Assembly: GCF_018327685.1 (NCBI RefSeq)
Contig: NZ_BNEL01000003.1
Coordinates: forward strand, 1,054,001-1,118,000
Length of the DNA stretch: 64,000 bases
Origin: Streptomyces sp. TS71-3
GTDB taxonomy: Bacteria; Actinomycetota; Actinomycetes; Streptomycetales; Streptomycetaceae
Direction of reading: 5' to 3'
The first letter of the stretch is position 1, and each line of letters begins with the position of its first letter. The notes below the pieces were generated by a model, which worked only from the letters and a program-made list of their open reading frames with translations, searched no databases and was not told the DNA's origin. Shown in pieces: positions 15,811 through 24,450 of the stretch. The position numbers were made by a program, and so were the translations under genes.

Positions 15811-17160
15811 ATGGTCACCGACCCCGAACCCGAGCCCGTGCCGCTCGCCGGTGTGAGTGTTGTCGGTATCGGGGCCGACGGGTGGGGCGGGCTTGGCGGG
15901 GGTGCGCGGGATGCGGTGCTTGCCGCCGATGTCGTGATCGGGGGCGCCCGGCAACTGGCCCTGCTGCCCGCCGAGTGCCGTGCCGAGCGGGTGGTGTGGC
16001 CCTCGCCGTTGCGGCCCGCCGTAGGGCGGCTGCTCGTGGAGCATGCCGGGCGGCGGATCGTCGTTCTCGCCAGTGGGGATCCGCTCTTCTACGGCATCGG
16101 GCGCGCGGTCGCGGAGGAGGCGGCGGCGCTCGGTGACCGCGGTGTCGGGGTCCCGCGCATCCTCCCGCACCCCTCCTCCGTTTCGTACGCCTGCGCCCGG
16201 CTCGGCTGGGCCGTCGAGGACACCGGCGTCGTCACCCTCGTCGGCCGCCCCACCGACCGGCTCGCCGCTGCGCTGCACCACGGCCGCCGGCTGCTGGTGC
16301 TGAGCGCCGGGACCGGCACGCCCGCCGAGGTCGCCGCGCTGCTCCGGGACCGGGGCTTCGGGCCCAGCCGGCTCCGCGTACTCGAACAGCTCGGCGGGCC
16401 CCGGGAGCGGGTCGTCGGCGGGGACGCCGGGACCAGCGCCGACGCGTGGGCGGAGCCGCCCGGGGACCCCCTGAACATCGTGGCGGTCCAGTGCCGCAGG
16501 GCGCCCGGGGCGCTGCGCCTCGGCGCGGTGCCGGGGCTGCCCGACGAGGCCTACGAATCCGACGGGCAGCTCACCAAGCGGCACGTCCGCGCCGCCACGC
16601 TCGCGGCACTCGCCCCCGCGCCCGGCGAACTGCTCTGGGACATCGGCGGCGGCTCCGGCTCGATCGGCGTCGAGTGGCTGCGCACCCATCCGTCCTGCCG
16701 CGCCGTCACGGTCGAACGCGACCCGGTGCGCGCCGAGCGGATCGCGCGCAACGCCGCCCGGCTCGGCGTGCCCGCGCTGGACGTCGTCACCGGCGCCGCC
16801 CCCGCCGCGCTGGCCCACCTGCCCGCCCCCGACGCGGTGTTCGTCGGCGGCGGGCTGACCGCGCCCGGCCTGCTCGACGCCTGCTGGGCCGCGCTGCCGC
16901 CCGGCGGCCGGCTGGTCGCCAACACCGTCACCCTGGAGTCCGAGGCCCTCCTCGCCGACGCCCGCCGCAGGCACGGCGGCGACCTGGTGCGCCTCGCCGT
17001 GGCGCACGCCGTCCCCGTGGGCACGTTCACCGGCTGGCGGCAGGCCATGCCGGTCACGCAGTGGGCGGTGACCAAGCCGGGGGAGACGGGGGAGGCCGGG
17101 GACGCAGCCCCGGGTGACCCCGGTGCCGTAGCACCCGAGCCGCGAGGAGGCCCCTCATGA
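15811..17160 (+). CDS. cobL: Precorrin-6Y C5,15-methyltransferase (decarboxylating), CobL
   Basis: A 449-residue two-domain enzyme of aerobic cobalamin synthesis. The N-terminal CbiE-type domain has VSVVGIGADGWGGL, VVLASGDPLFYGIGR and HPSSVSYACARLGW. The C-terminal CbiT domain begins at DEAYESDGQLTKRHVRAATL, with motif I as WDIGGGSGSIGVEWLR and the SAM acidic residue in VERDPVRAERI. It methylates C5 and C15 and decarboxylates the ring. ATG at 15811. Its TGA overlaps the ATG of cobM (ATGA), so the two are translationally coupled. Confidence 0.95.
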   Translation: MVTDPEPEPVPLAGVSVVGIGADGWGGLGGGARDAVLAADVVIGGARQLALLPAECRAERVVWPSPLRPAVGRLLVEHAGRRIVVLASGDPLFYGIGRAVAEEAAALGDRGVGVPRILPHPSSVSYACARLGWAVEDTGVVTLVGRPTDRLAAALHHGRRLLVLSAGTGTPAEVAALLRDRGFGPSRLRVLEQLGGPRERVVGGDAGTSADAWAEPPGDPLNIVAVQCRRAPGALRLGAVPGLPDEAYESDGQLTKRHVRAATLAALAPAPGELLWDIGGGSGSIGVEWLRTHPSCRAVTVERDPVRAERIARNAARLGVPALDVVTGAAPAALAHLPAPDAVFVGGGLTAPGLLDACWAALPPGGRLVANTVTLESEALLADARRRHGGDLVRLAVAHAVPVGTFTGWRQAMPVTQWAVTKPGETGEAGDAAPGDPGAVAPEPRGGPS

Positions 17161-17900
17161 CCGTCTACTTCATCGGCGCGGGACCCGGCGCCGCCGACCT
17201 GATCACCGTGCGGGGCGCGCGGCTGCTCGCCACCTGCCCGGTCTGCCTGTACGCGGGCAGCCTCGTGCCGCGCGAACTGCTGGAGTCCTGCCCGCCGGAC
17301 GCCCGGCTCGTGGACACCCAGAAGCTCGACCTGGACCGCATCACCGCCGAACTGGTCGACGCGGACCGCGCCGGGCAGGACGTGGCGCGGCTGCACTCCG
17401 GTGACCCGTCCGTCTTCAGCGCCGTCGCCGAGCAGATGCGGCGGCTGGACGCGGCCGGCGTGCCGTACGAGATGGTGCCGGGCGTGCCCGCGTTCGCGGC
17501 CGCCGCGGCGGCGCTCGGGCGGGAGCTGACCGTGCCGACCGTCGGCCAGACCGTGATCCTCACCCGGCTCGCCCGGCAGGCCACCGCGATGCCGGACGGC
17601 GAGGACCTCGCCACGCTGGGCCGCAGCGGCGCCCTGCTGGTGCTGCACCTGGCGGTGCGGTACGCCGACGAGGCCGTCGCCGAACTGCTGCCGCACTACG
17701 GCGCCGACTGCCCGGCCGCGGTCGTGGCCTTCGCCAGCCGGCCGGACGAGGTGGTGCTGCGCGGCACCCTCGCCGGCATCGCCGAGCAGGTGCGCCGGGC
17801 CGGGATCACCCGGACCGCCGTGATCATCGTGGGCCGGACCCTGGCCGCGGCGGAGTTCCGCGACAGCCACCTCTACTCATCGGAGCGCGCGCGGGACTGA
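17157..17900 (+). CDS. cobM: Precorrin-4 C11-methyltransferase, CobM
   Basis: A 247-residue SAM-dependent tetrapyrrole methylase. Family motifs: VYFIGAGPGAADLITVRGAR at the N-terminus, CLYAGSLVPRELL, RLHSGDPSVFSAVAEQM, PYEMVPGVPAFAAAAAALGR and CPAAVVAFASRPDE. It methylates C11 of precorrin-4 to make precorrin-5. It starts inside the stop of cobL. It ends 22 bases before the stop of the convergent PLP-enzyme gene, so this short gap must hold termination for both. Confidence 0.95.
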   Translation: MTVYFIGAGPGAADLITVRGARLLATCPVCLYAGSLVPRELLESCPPDARLVDTQKLDLDRITAELVDADRAGQDVARLHSGDPSVFSAVAEQMRRLDAAGVPYEMVPGVPAFAAAAAALGRELTVPTVGQTVILTRLARQATAMPDGEDLATLGRSGALLVLHLAVRYADEAVAELLPHYGADCPAAVVAFASRPDEVVLRGTLAGIAEQVRRAGITRTAVIIVGRTLAAAEFRDSHLYSSERARD

Positions 17901-17922
17901 GGGCGGCCGAGCCGCGACGGTC

Positions 17923-19110
17923 TCATGCGGGCACCTGCGAGGGCGCAAGGGCCTGCGCGCGTGCGAGCGCCCCCGCGAGGTCGGCCCACAGGTCGTCCAC
18001 GTGCTCCAGGCCCGTGGAGACGCGCAGCAGCCGCGGGGATATCCCGGCCTTCTCGCGCGAGTCCGGTTCCATCACGTGGTGGGTGAGCGAGACGGGATGC
18101 TGGATGAGGCTGTCCACGCTGCCGAGGCTGACGGCGGGGGTGAGGAGGCGGACGGCGCCGACGACCGCGTGCGGGTCGGCGGCCACCTCGAAGGACACCA
18201 TCGCACCGCCCCCGTCCATCTGCTTGTCGGGTCGCGGCGCACCGTTCAGCCCGGGGTAGTGGACCCGCGTGACCGCCGGGTGGGCCGCGAGACGGCGGGC
18301 CAGCTCAGCGGCGGTGGCCGAGGCACGCTGCATCCGGACGGGGAGGGTGGAGAGGCCCCGGAGGAGCTGGTAGCCGGCGACCGGGTGCAGCACGCCTCCG
18401 GTGGCGAAGCGGATCTGCCGCAGGCTCCGGGCGAAGAGCTCGTCGCAGGCGATGACGCCGCCCATGACGTCACCGTGGCCGCCCAGGTACTTGGTGGCGC
18501 TGTGCAGGACGATGCCGGCGCCGCGGTCCAGGGGACGCTGGAGTGCCGGGGTCGCGAAGGTGTTGTCCACGAGCACGGGCACGGGCGCGCACGCGGCGGA
18601 CAGCGCCTGGATGTCGACCTCGGTGAGGGTCGGGTTGGCGGGTGACTCGACGATCACCATCCCCGTGTCGCCCCTGATGGCGCCTGCGGCGTCACGGGCC
18701 TCCGCCCACGTCACCGAGGTGCCCAGCAGGCCCGTCTCCAGCAGGTGGTCGCTGGTCCCGTAGAGGGGGCGGATCGCCACGACGTGCGGGCGTCCCCGCA
18801 TGACCAGGGCGAGCAGGCAGGCCGCCAGTGCCGCCATGCCACTGGCGAAGGCGACCGCCGCCTCGGCCCCTTCGAGCTCGGCGAGCGCCGACTCGAAGCG
18901 GCTGACCGTGGGGTTGCCGACCCGGCCGTAGATCGGCGGACCACCGTCGTCGACTCCGGCGCTGAACACGTCGAGCCGTGCCGCCTCGGCCGCGGTGTCA
19001 CGTGAGGGGTAGGTGGTGGACAGGTCGAGGGGAGGGGCGTGCAGCCCGAGATCGACGAGATCGTCACGTCCCGCGTGGATGGCGCGGGTGGTCCAGTGAT
19101 GCGAGGTCAT
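17923..19110 (-). CDS. Cys/Met-metabolism PLP enzyme (cystathionine gamma-synthase/lyase type)
   Basis: A 395-residue PLP-dependent trans-sulfuration enzyme. Seen: TTYPSRDTAAEA and a YGRVGNPTVSRFE substrate loop, AFASGMAALAACL, VDNTFATPALQRPLDRGAGI and the Schiff-base Lys in HSATKYLGGHGDVMGG. C-terminal signatures are QHPVSLTHHVM and LLRVSTGLEHVDDLWADL. Whether it is a synthase, a lyase or methionine gamma-lyase cannot be settled. It is divergent from an Lrp-type regulator 59 bases away, which likely controls it by amino-acid level. It separates cobM from cbiD; B12 and methionine metabolism are linked through MetH. Confidence 0.87.
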   Translation of the reverse strand: MTSHHWTTRAIHAGRDDLVDLGLHAPPLDLSTTYPSRDTAAEAARLDVFSAGVDDGGPPIYGRVGNPTVSRFESALAELEGAEAAVAFASGMAALAACLLALVMRGRPHVVAIRPLYGTSDHLLETGLLGTSVTWAEARDAAGAIRGDTGMVIVESPANPTLTEVDIQALSAACAPVPVLVDNTFATPALQRPLDRGAGIVLHSATKYLGGHGDVMGGVIACDELFARSLRQIRFATGGVLHPVAGYQLLRGLSTLPVRMQRASATAAELARRLAAHPAVTRVHYPGLNGAPRPDKQMDGGGAMVSFEVAADPHAVVGAVRLLTPAVSLGSVDSLIQHPVSLTHHVMEPDSREKAGISPRLLRVSTGLEHVDDLWADLAGALARAQALAPSQVPA

Positions 19111-19169
19111 GGGGGCATCCTCGGCACCTGGCCGCGCGTCCGGGGCCGGCGCCGTACAGAATTCGGGCC
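19111..19169. promoter_or_regulatory. Divergent promoter region between PLP enzyme and Lrp regulator
   Basis: The 59 bases must serve both divergent starts (19110 on minus, 19170 on plus). That is the classical arrangement for an Lrp/AsnC regulator and its target gene. It contains TACAGAATTCGGGCC just before the regulator start. No clear symmetric operator was picked out. Confidence 0.4.
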
Positions 19170-19637
19170 ATGGCGAAAGACGTTGTCCTGGATTCGGTCG
19201 ACCTCGCCCTTCTGCGGGAACTGCAGAACGATGGTCGGCTCCCCAACAAGACGCTGGCCCAGCGGATCGGCGTGGCGCCGTCGACGTGCCTCGCGCGCAC
19301 CCAGCGGCTGATCGACTCCGGGGTCATCCTCGGCTTCCGGGCCGAGGTCAGCGCGGCGGCGATCGGCCGGCAGGTGCAGGCCGTGCTCGCCGTGCAGTTC
19401 GTCTCCCATTCACGCCCGCTGGTGGACCCGTTCGTGGCGTGGGCGCGCAGCCGTCCCCAGACGCGCGCGCTCTTCCACGTCACCGGCGCCTTCGACTTCC
19501 TCGTGCAGGCGGCGTGCAGCGACACGGAGGATCTCCAGGAACTCGTCCTGGAGTTCACCGGGCGCAGGGAGGTGGGGCGCGTGGAGACCCACCTCGTGTT
19601 CGGGTCGTGGCAAGGGGGGCCGCTCACGCCCGGTTAG
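19170..19637 (+). CDS. Lrp/AsnC family transcriptional regulator
   Basis: A 155-residue regulator. The N-terminal HTH (residues about 8-60) reads VDLALLRELQNDGRLPNKTL then AQRIGVAPSTCLARTQRLID. The C-terminal RAM/AsnC ligand domain includes VQAVLAVQFVSHSRPLVDPF, HVTGAFDFLVQAACSDTEDL and REVGRVETHLVFG. It probably senses an amino acid and controls the divergent PLP enzyme. ATG at 19170; an in-frame extension upstream overlaps the divergent gene and is not used. Confidence 0.9.
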   Translation: MAKDVVLDSVDLALLRELQNDGRLPNKTLAQRIGVAPSTCLARTQRLIDSGVILGFRAEVSAAAIGRQVQAVLAVQFVSHSRPLVDPFVAWARSRPQTRALFHVTGAFDFLVQAACSDTEDLQELVLEFTGRREVGRVETHLVFGSWQGGPLTPG

Positions 19638-19679
19638 GGCCGGTTCGCCAAGGCCCAGGGCTTAGCGGGTGCGCGGGGC

Positions 19680-20069
19680 TTACGACGTGGTCCGGCGCGC
19701 GTACACCTCTATCTCCATCTTCATCCGGGGGTCGGCGAGCCCGCACACCATCATCGTGGCCGCCGGCCGTACCTCGCCGAACGTGCGGCGCAGGACCGGC
19801 CAGCACGGCTCGAAGTCGTCCCGGTCGGGGAGCAGGTAGCGCACCCGCACCACGTCCGCGAACGTGCACCCCGCCTCGGCCAGGGCGAACCCGATCGTGC
19901 GCAGGCACTGCTCGGCCTGCTCCACCACGTCGTCGGAGATCGCCATGGTGGTGTAGTCGAAACCGGTGGTCCCGGAGACGTGCACCCAGTCGCCGTCGAC
20001 GACGGCCCGGGCGTAGCCGATCTGCTCCTCGAAGGGGGAACCGGTCAGGATCGCGCGTCGTTCTGTCAC
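19680..20069 (-). CDS. RidA family (YjgF/YER057c) protein
   Basis: A 129-residue protein. Seen: LTGSPFEEQIGYARAVVDGD, WVHVSGTTGFD, QAEQCLRTIGFALAEAGCTF, VVRVRYLLPDRDDFEP, and the substrate-site end RPAATMMVCGLADPRMKMEI. RidA-type proteins hydrolyse reactive enamine/imine intermediates released by PLP enzymes, which fits the PLP enzyme next door. The usual catalytic Arg lies in a (C/R)-hA-x-V motif; here VRPAAT supplies the Arg. The GTG at 20069 begins a normal-length protein. Confidence 0.87.
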   Translation of the reverse strand: MTERRAILTGSPFEEQIGYARAVVDGDWVHVSGTTGFDYTTMAISDDVVEQAEQCLRTIGFALAEAGCTFADVVRVRYLLPDRDDFEPCWPVLRRTFGEVRPAATMMVCGLADPRMKMEIEVYARRTTS

Positions 20070-20161
20070 CCGCCGAGCGCTAAGCGTGCGCCGCGGATAC
20101 GTCCAGGCGCCCCCGGTGTCACGCTCGGCACACCTTCTCCGCCGCACCCCCTCGCGGGGCC

Positions 20162-21478
20162 TCACCGCACGGTGCTGCGCCCCACCACCGTTCCCGCGCG
20201 GTCGACGCAGATCACGTCCACCGCCACGGGCGCGCCGCGCAGCACGGACAGGGCGTGGTCGCGGGCCGCCCCCGCCACCAGGTCGCCCAGCGGCACGCCC
20301 GCCGCCGCGCAGAGCCGGAGCGCCTCCAGGCCGGTGTTGGCGGACGCGACCGCTTCCGCGAGCGTCTCGCCGGCCCCGCCGTGCCGGGCGAGTCCGGCGA
20401 GGAAGCCCTTGTCCACCTGCGAACGCGCCGAGTGCAGGTCGAGGTGCCCGGCCGCCAGCTTCGACAGCTTCGCGAAGCCGCCGCAGACGGTGAGCCGTTC
20501 CACGGGGTGCCGGCGCAGGTACTTGAGGACGGCGCCCGCGAAGTCCCCCATGTCGAGCAGGGCGTCCTCGGGCAGCCCGTACTCGTCGACGACGGTCCGC
20601 TCCGACGTCGACCCGGTGCATCCGGCCACGTGCCGGCGCCCCGCGGCGCGCGCGACGTCCACCCCGCGGCGGATCGAGTCGATCCACGCGGAGCACGAGT
20701 ACGGCACGACGACGCCGGTGGTGCCGAGGACGGAGAGGCCGCCGAGGATGCCGAGCCGCGGGTTCCACGTCGAGCGGGCGATCTCCTCGCCGTTGTCGAT
20801 GGAGAGGGTCACCTCGGCGTCCACGTCGGGGTCGGCGTCCGCCGCGGGGCGGGTGCCCGCCTCGGGGGTGGCGTGCGCTTCGGGGGCGGCGTCCGCCCCG
20901 GGATCGGCGTCCACTCCGGGGCCGGTGTCCGCCCCGGCACTGGCGTCCGCCACGCGATCGGCGTCCGCCACGGGGCCGTTGTCCACCACGGGACCGGCGC
21001 CCGCCGCGGCGCGTGCGTCTCGCGCCGCGCGGGCCAGGTTGTCGCGGATCATCTGCCGCGGCACGGGGTTGATCGCGGGCTCGCCGACGTCGAGCGGCAG
21101 GCCGGGGCGGGTGACGGTGCCGACGCCGGGGCCGGCCCTGAAGACCACGCCGGAACCGCGCGGAAGGCCCCGCACCCTCGCCCTGACCAGCGCGCCGTGC
21201 GTGACGTCCGGGTCGTCCCCGGCGTCCTTCACCACCCCCGCCATGGCCTCGCCGCGGTCCTCGTCCAGTTCCTCCACGGCCAGCGCGAACGCCACCGTCC
21301 GGCCGTCGGGCAGCACGATCCGCACCGGGTCCGGGAACTCGCCGGTGCGCAGCGCGACGGACGCCGCGGTGGCCGCGGCCGTCGCGCAGGCACCGGTGGT
21401 CCATCCGGGCCTCAGACCGCTGTGCTTCAGTTGACCCCGGCGCCCGCCCCGCGGCGCGCCGTCCGCCGCCTCGCTCAA
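20162..21478 (-). CDS. cbiD: Cobalt-precorrin-5B/precorrin C1-methyltransferase, CbiD
   Basis: A 438-residue SAM-dependent methyltransferase of corrin synthesis. Seen: LRPGWTTGACATAAATAASV at the N-terminus, EPAINPVPRQMIRDN, LSVLGTTGVVVPYSCSAW, GFAKLSKLAAGHLDLHSARS and ASANTGLEAL. A 60-residue acidic low-complexity insert rich in Asp/Ala/Pro/Gly (about residues 158-218) interrupts the protein between RDNLARAARD and EVTLSIDNGEE; most CbiD proteins lack it. The start is unclear; TTG at 21478 with GGGGAGG upstream fits best. It lies 18 bases from the divergent cobK. Confidence 0.88.
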   Translation of the reverse strand: MSEAADGAPRGGRRGQLKHSGLRPGWTTGACATAAATAASVALRTGEFPDPVRIVLPDGRTVAFALAVEELDEDRGEAMAGVVKDAGDDPDVTHGALVRARVRGLPRGSGVVFRAGPGVGTVTRPGLPLDVGEPAINPVPRQMIRDNLARAARDARAAAGAGPVVDNGPVADADRVADASAGADTGPGVDADPGADAAPEAHATPEAGTRPAADADPDVDAEVTLSIDNGEEIARSTWNPRLGILGGLSVLGTTGVVVPYSCSAWIDSIRRGVDVARAAGRRHVAGCTGSTSERTVVDEYGLPEDALLDMGDFAGAVLKYLRRHPVERLTVCGGFAKLSKLAAGHLDLHSARSQVDKGFLAGLARHGGAGETLAEAVASANTGLEALRLCAAAGVPLGDLVAGAARDHALSVLRGAPVAVDVICVDRAGTVVGRSTVR

Positions 21479-21496
21479 CGGAAGGACCTCCCCGCG

Positions 21497-22408
21497 ATGC
21501 ACGTACTCGTCCTCGGCGGCACCACGGAGGGCCGGAGGGTGGCGGAACTGCTGGCCGACGGAGGCGCGGCGGGAGCGGCGGGCGCCCGCTCCCCGGCCAG
21601 CACGGCCCCCGGCACGGGCGGGTTCGGCGCCGCGGTCCCTGGCGTGCCGGGCGCCACCCGGCCGGTGCCCGGCGGGCCGCCGGCCCGCGGACCGTCCTCG
21701 CGCACCCTGGCGGGGTTCCCGCACAAGGGCGCCGTGACACGGGTGACCACCTCGCTCGCCGGGCGGGTCGCCGCGCCCCGGATGCCCCCCGGCGAGGTGC
21801 GCGTCGGAGGCTTCGGCGGGATCGGCCCCATGGCGCGCTGGCTGACCGAGCACCGGGTCGACCTGCTCATCGACGCCACCCATCCCTTCGCCAGGACCAT
21901 CAGTTTCCACGCGGCCGAGGCCGCCGACATGGCCCATGTTCCCCTGCTGGCACTGCGCCGCCCCGGCTGGGTGCCCGTCCCGGGTGACCGCTGGCATCCG
22001 GCCGGCTCGCTCGGCGACGCGGCGACGATGCTGCCCGCGCTCGGCGAGCGGATCTTCCTCACCACCGGGCGCACCGGCCTGGCAGCCTTCGCCGGGCTGG
22101 AGATGTCCTGGTTCCTCGTGCGCTCCGTGGACCGGCCGGGGCCGCCCTGCCCGCCGTACATGAAGGTCCTGCTGGACCGGGGCCCGTTCACCCTCGACGG
22201 GGAGCGCGACCTGCTGCGCCGGCACGGCATCGACGTCCTCGTCACCAAGGACAGCGGCGGCCTCGCCACCGCGCCCAAGCTCACCGCGGCCCGCGAGGCG
22301 GGCATCCCGGTCATCATGATCCGCCGCCCGCTGCCGCCCGAGGACGTGCCGGAGGTCAGCACGCCGGAGGAGGCGGTGGCGTGGATGCGGGTGCGGTGGG
22401 GCGGTTAG
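21497..22408 (+). CDS. cobK: Precorrin-6A reductase, CobK
   Basis: A 303-residue NADPH-dependent reductase of cobalamin synthesis. Seen: the N-terminal MHVLVLGGTTEGRRVAELLA, then GFGGIGPMARWLTEH, DLLIDATHPFARTISFHAAE, IFLTTGRTGL, VTKDSGGLATAPKLTAAREA and the final IPVIMIRRPLPPE. It is longer than usual because of an insert of about 45 residues rich in Ala/Pro/Gly after residue 24 (GARSPASTAPGTGGFGAAV and beyond). The ATG at 21497 follows GAAGGA. It is divergent from cbiD and convergent with cobIJ. Confidence 0.92.
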   Translation: MHVLVLGGTTEGRRVAELLADGGAAGAAGARSPASTAPGTGGFGAAVPGVPGATRPVPGGPPARGPSSRTLAGFPHKGAVTRVTTSLAGRVAAPRMPPGEVRVGGFGGIGPMARWLTEHRVDLLIDATHPFARTISFHAAEAADMAHVPLLALRRPGWVPVPGDRWHPAGSLGDAATMLPALGERIFLTTGRTGLAAFAGLEMSWFLVRSVDRPGPPCPPYMKVLLDRGPFTLDGERDLLRRHGIDVLVTKDSGGLATAPKLTAAREAGIPVIMIRRPLPPEDVPEVSTPEEAVAWMRVRWGG

Positions 22409-22646
22409 CGGCCCGAAGGGCCACCCATCGCGGCCGGCCCCCGCCCCCGCGGCACTCCTCGCCCTGCAACGCACCGTCGGCAACGCCGCCGTCGTGGAGA
22501 TGCTGCGTTCGGCCGACCGCTCCCCGGCCCGGCAGCCGGTCCGGCACGGTCGCCAGGTCCACCGTCCCGCCGCTGCTACGGAAGCGGGACGCCGCCGGGA
22601 TCGGGACGGCCGGGGAGCCGGCCGCTCGGATCGGCACGATCGGTGA
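22409..22646 (+). pseudogene. Relic with an LLALQRTVGN toxin/eCIS-type N-terminal motif
   Basis: Directly after cobK, one plus frame reads HPSRPAPAPAALLALQRTVG then NAAVVEMLRSADRSPARQPV and ends at a stop near 22646. LALQRxxGNxAV is the short helix motif at the N-terminus of many actinobacterial polymorphic toxins and contractile-injection-system cargo proteins. No start codon precedes it in frame, and no toxin domain follows. The last 70 bases overlap the 3' end of cobIJ on the other strand. It looks like a leftover of a lost gene rather than a functional one. Confidence 0.4.
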
Positions 22647-24450
22647 GCCGGCCGCTCCCCTCAGCACGGCCGGGGAGCGGACCGTCCTCCGGGTAGCTGC
22701 GCGGCGTCCACGCGACCACCGTCTCCTCGCCGTCCGGGCCGCCGCGGCGCGCGGTGCGGGTCCGGGAGGAGCCGACGATGAGCAGGGTGCGCATGTCGAC
22801 CTCGGCCGGGTCCAGCTCGCCGAGCCCCACCACGCGGACCTGCTCCCCGGGCCCGCCGACGTCCCGCGCGACGACCACCGGGGTGTCCGGGGCACGGTGT
22901 TCGAGCAGGACCTCGCGGGCCTTGCCGACCTGCCAGGTGCGGCTGCGGGAGCCCGGGTTGTAGAGGGCGATCACCAGGTCGGCCGAGGCGGCGGCCCGCA
23001 GCCGGTCCGCGATGACCTCCCACGGCTTGAGCCGGTCCGACAGCGACAGCGCCGCGTAGTCGTGCCCGAGGGGTGCCCCGGCCCGTGCGGCGGCGGCGTT
23101 CGCGGCGGTGACGCCCGGCAGCACCCGCACCGGAACGTCGCGGTAGGCGTCCTGCGCCGCCGCCTCCAGCACCGCCGTCGCCATCGCGAAGACGCCCGGG
23201 TCGCCCCCCGAGACGACCGCGACGCGCCGGCCGCGCCGCGCCAGGTCGAGCGCGAACTCGGCACGCTCCGCCTCCACCTTGTTGTCGCTGCCGTGCCGCC
23301 GCTGGCCCGGGCGGACCGGCACGCGCGCCAGATAGGTCGTGTAGCCGACGAGATCCTCGGCCGCGGCCAGCGCGCCCCGGCTCTCCGGCGTCAGCCACAG
23401 GGGCCCGGCGGGCCCGGTGCCCACCACGACGACCTCGCCGCGCGGGGCGGGAACGGGGGTGGGGGCGTCGGTGGGAGCCTGCGCGTGGGCGGGCGTGGTG
23501 GCGGGAGTGCCCGCGGGTGCCGGTCCCGTGGCGGGAGTGGCCCCGGAGGCGGGCGTCGCGTCCGGAGCGGTCGTGGCGGTGGGACGGGCCGGCGGGGGCG
23601 TGCGGCGGCTGGGCAGGACGGCCACCGAGAAGTACGGCACGGAGTCCGGGTCGACGGAGGCGAGTTCGCCGGTGCGCTCGCCGGGCATGGTGGCCCGCTC
23701 CACGTAGTGCGCGTCCGCGAGCCGCCCGGCCCGCTCCAGTGCACCGCGCACGGCGGTGAACGTGCGCCCCAGCTTCATCACCACCGCCGCGTCCGTCGCC
23801 GCGATCCGCGCCGCGAGCTCCTCCTCGGACAGCGTGCCCGGCAGCACCGTCAGCACCTCGTCGGCCTCCACCAGCGGGGTGCCGAGCCGGGCCGCTGCGG
23901 CGCTCACCGACGTCACGCCGGGCACCACCTCGGTCGGGTAGCGGTGCGCGAGGCGCTTGTGCATGTGCATGTAGGAGCCGTAGAAGAGCGGGTCGCCCTC
24001 CGCGAGCACCGCGACACCCCGCCCCGCGTCCAGGTGCGCGGCGAGCCGGGCCGCCGCCTCCTCGTAGAACTCGTCCAGTGCCCCGCGGTACCCGCCCGGA
24101 TGGTCGGTGGCCTCCGTGGTGACCGGGTACACCAGGGCCTCTTCGATGTGGTCGGGGCGCAGGTAGCGCGCGGCGATGGACCGCGCGATCGACCGCCCGT
24201 GCCGCGCGCTGTGGTACGCGACCACGTCCGCCTCGCCGATCACCTCGACGGCGCGCACGGTGAGCAGGGCCGGATCGCCGGGGCCGAGCCCGACGCCGTA
24301 CAGCCGCCCGGGTTCCGGGGCGCGGGTCTCCGGCTGGTGGGTTTCCGGGACGCTCTGCCCGGCACGGGTTTCCGGGTCACCGTGCCCGGCACCGGTCCCC
24401 GGGTCGTTCTCCCGGGCACGGACCTCCGGTTCGTTCTCCCGCGCGCTCAC
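22576..24450 (-). CDS. cobIJ: Bifunctional precorrin-2 C20- / precorrin-3B C17-methyltransferase, CobI-CobJ fusion
   Basis: A 624-residue fusion of two tetrapyrrole methylases. CobI part (about 45-285): [40 protein letters not shown] and [21 protein letters not shown] 55-residue Ala/Thr/Pro-rich linker follows (about 290-345). CobJ part (about 350-580): [59 protein letters not shown] and [17 protein letters not shown]. The fusion is known in several actinobacteria. GTG at 24450 overlaps the stop of cobH (GTGA). The N-terminus and the C-terminal tail are low complexity, with repeats such as GRLPGRPD. Confidence 0.93.
   Translation of the reverse strand: MSARENEPEVRARENDPGTGAGHGDPETRAGQSVPETHQPETRAPEPGRLYGVGLGPGDPALLTVRAVEVIGEADVVAYHSARHGRSIARSIAARYLRPDHIEEALVYPVTTEATDHPGGYRGALDEFYEEAAARLAAHLDAGRGVAVLAEGDPLFYGSYMHMHKRLAHRYPTEVVPGVTSVSAAAARLGTPLVEADEVLTVLPGTLSEEELAARIAATDAAVVMKLGRTFTAVRGALERAGRLADAHYVERATMPGERTGELASVDPDSVPYFSVAVLPSRRTPPPARPTATTAPDATPASGATPATGPAPAGTPATTPAHAQAPTDAPTPVPAPRGEVVVVGTGPAGPLWLTPESRGALAAAEDLVGYTTYLARVPVRPGQRRHGSDNKVEAERAEFALDLARRGRRVAVVSGGDPGVFAMATAVLEAAAQDAYRDVPVRVLPGVTAANAAAARAGAPLGHDYAALSLSDRLKPWEVIADRLRAAASADLVIALYNPGSRSRTWQVGKAREVLLEHRAPDTPVVVARDVGGPGEQVRVVGLGELDPAEVDMRTLLIVGSSRTRTARRGGPDGEETVVAWTPRSYPEDGPLPGRAEGSGRLTDRADPSGRLPGRPDPGGVPLP

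Noticed and set aside
20162..22483. A 773-residue protein formed by extending CbiD upstream
   Set aside because: The upstream part is antisense to cobK and lacks any domain; CbiD begins at its LRPGWTTGACAT segment.
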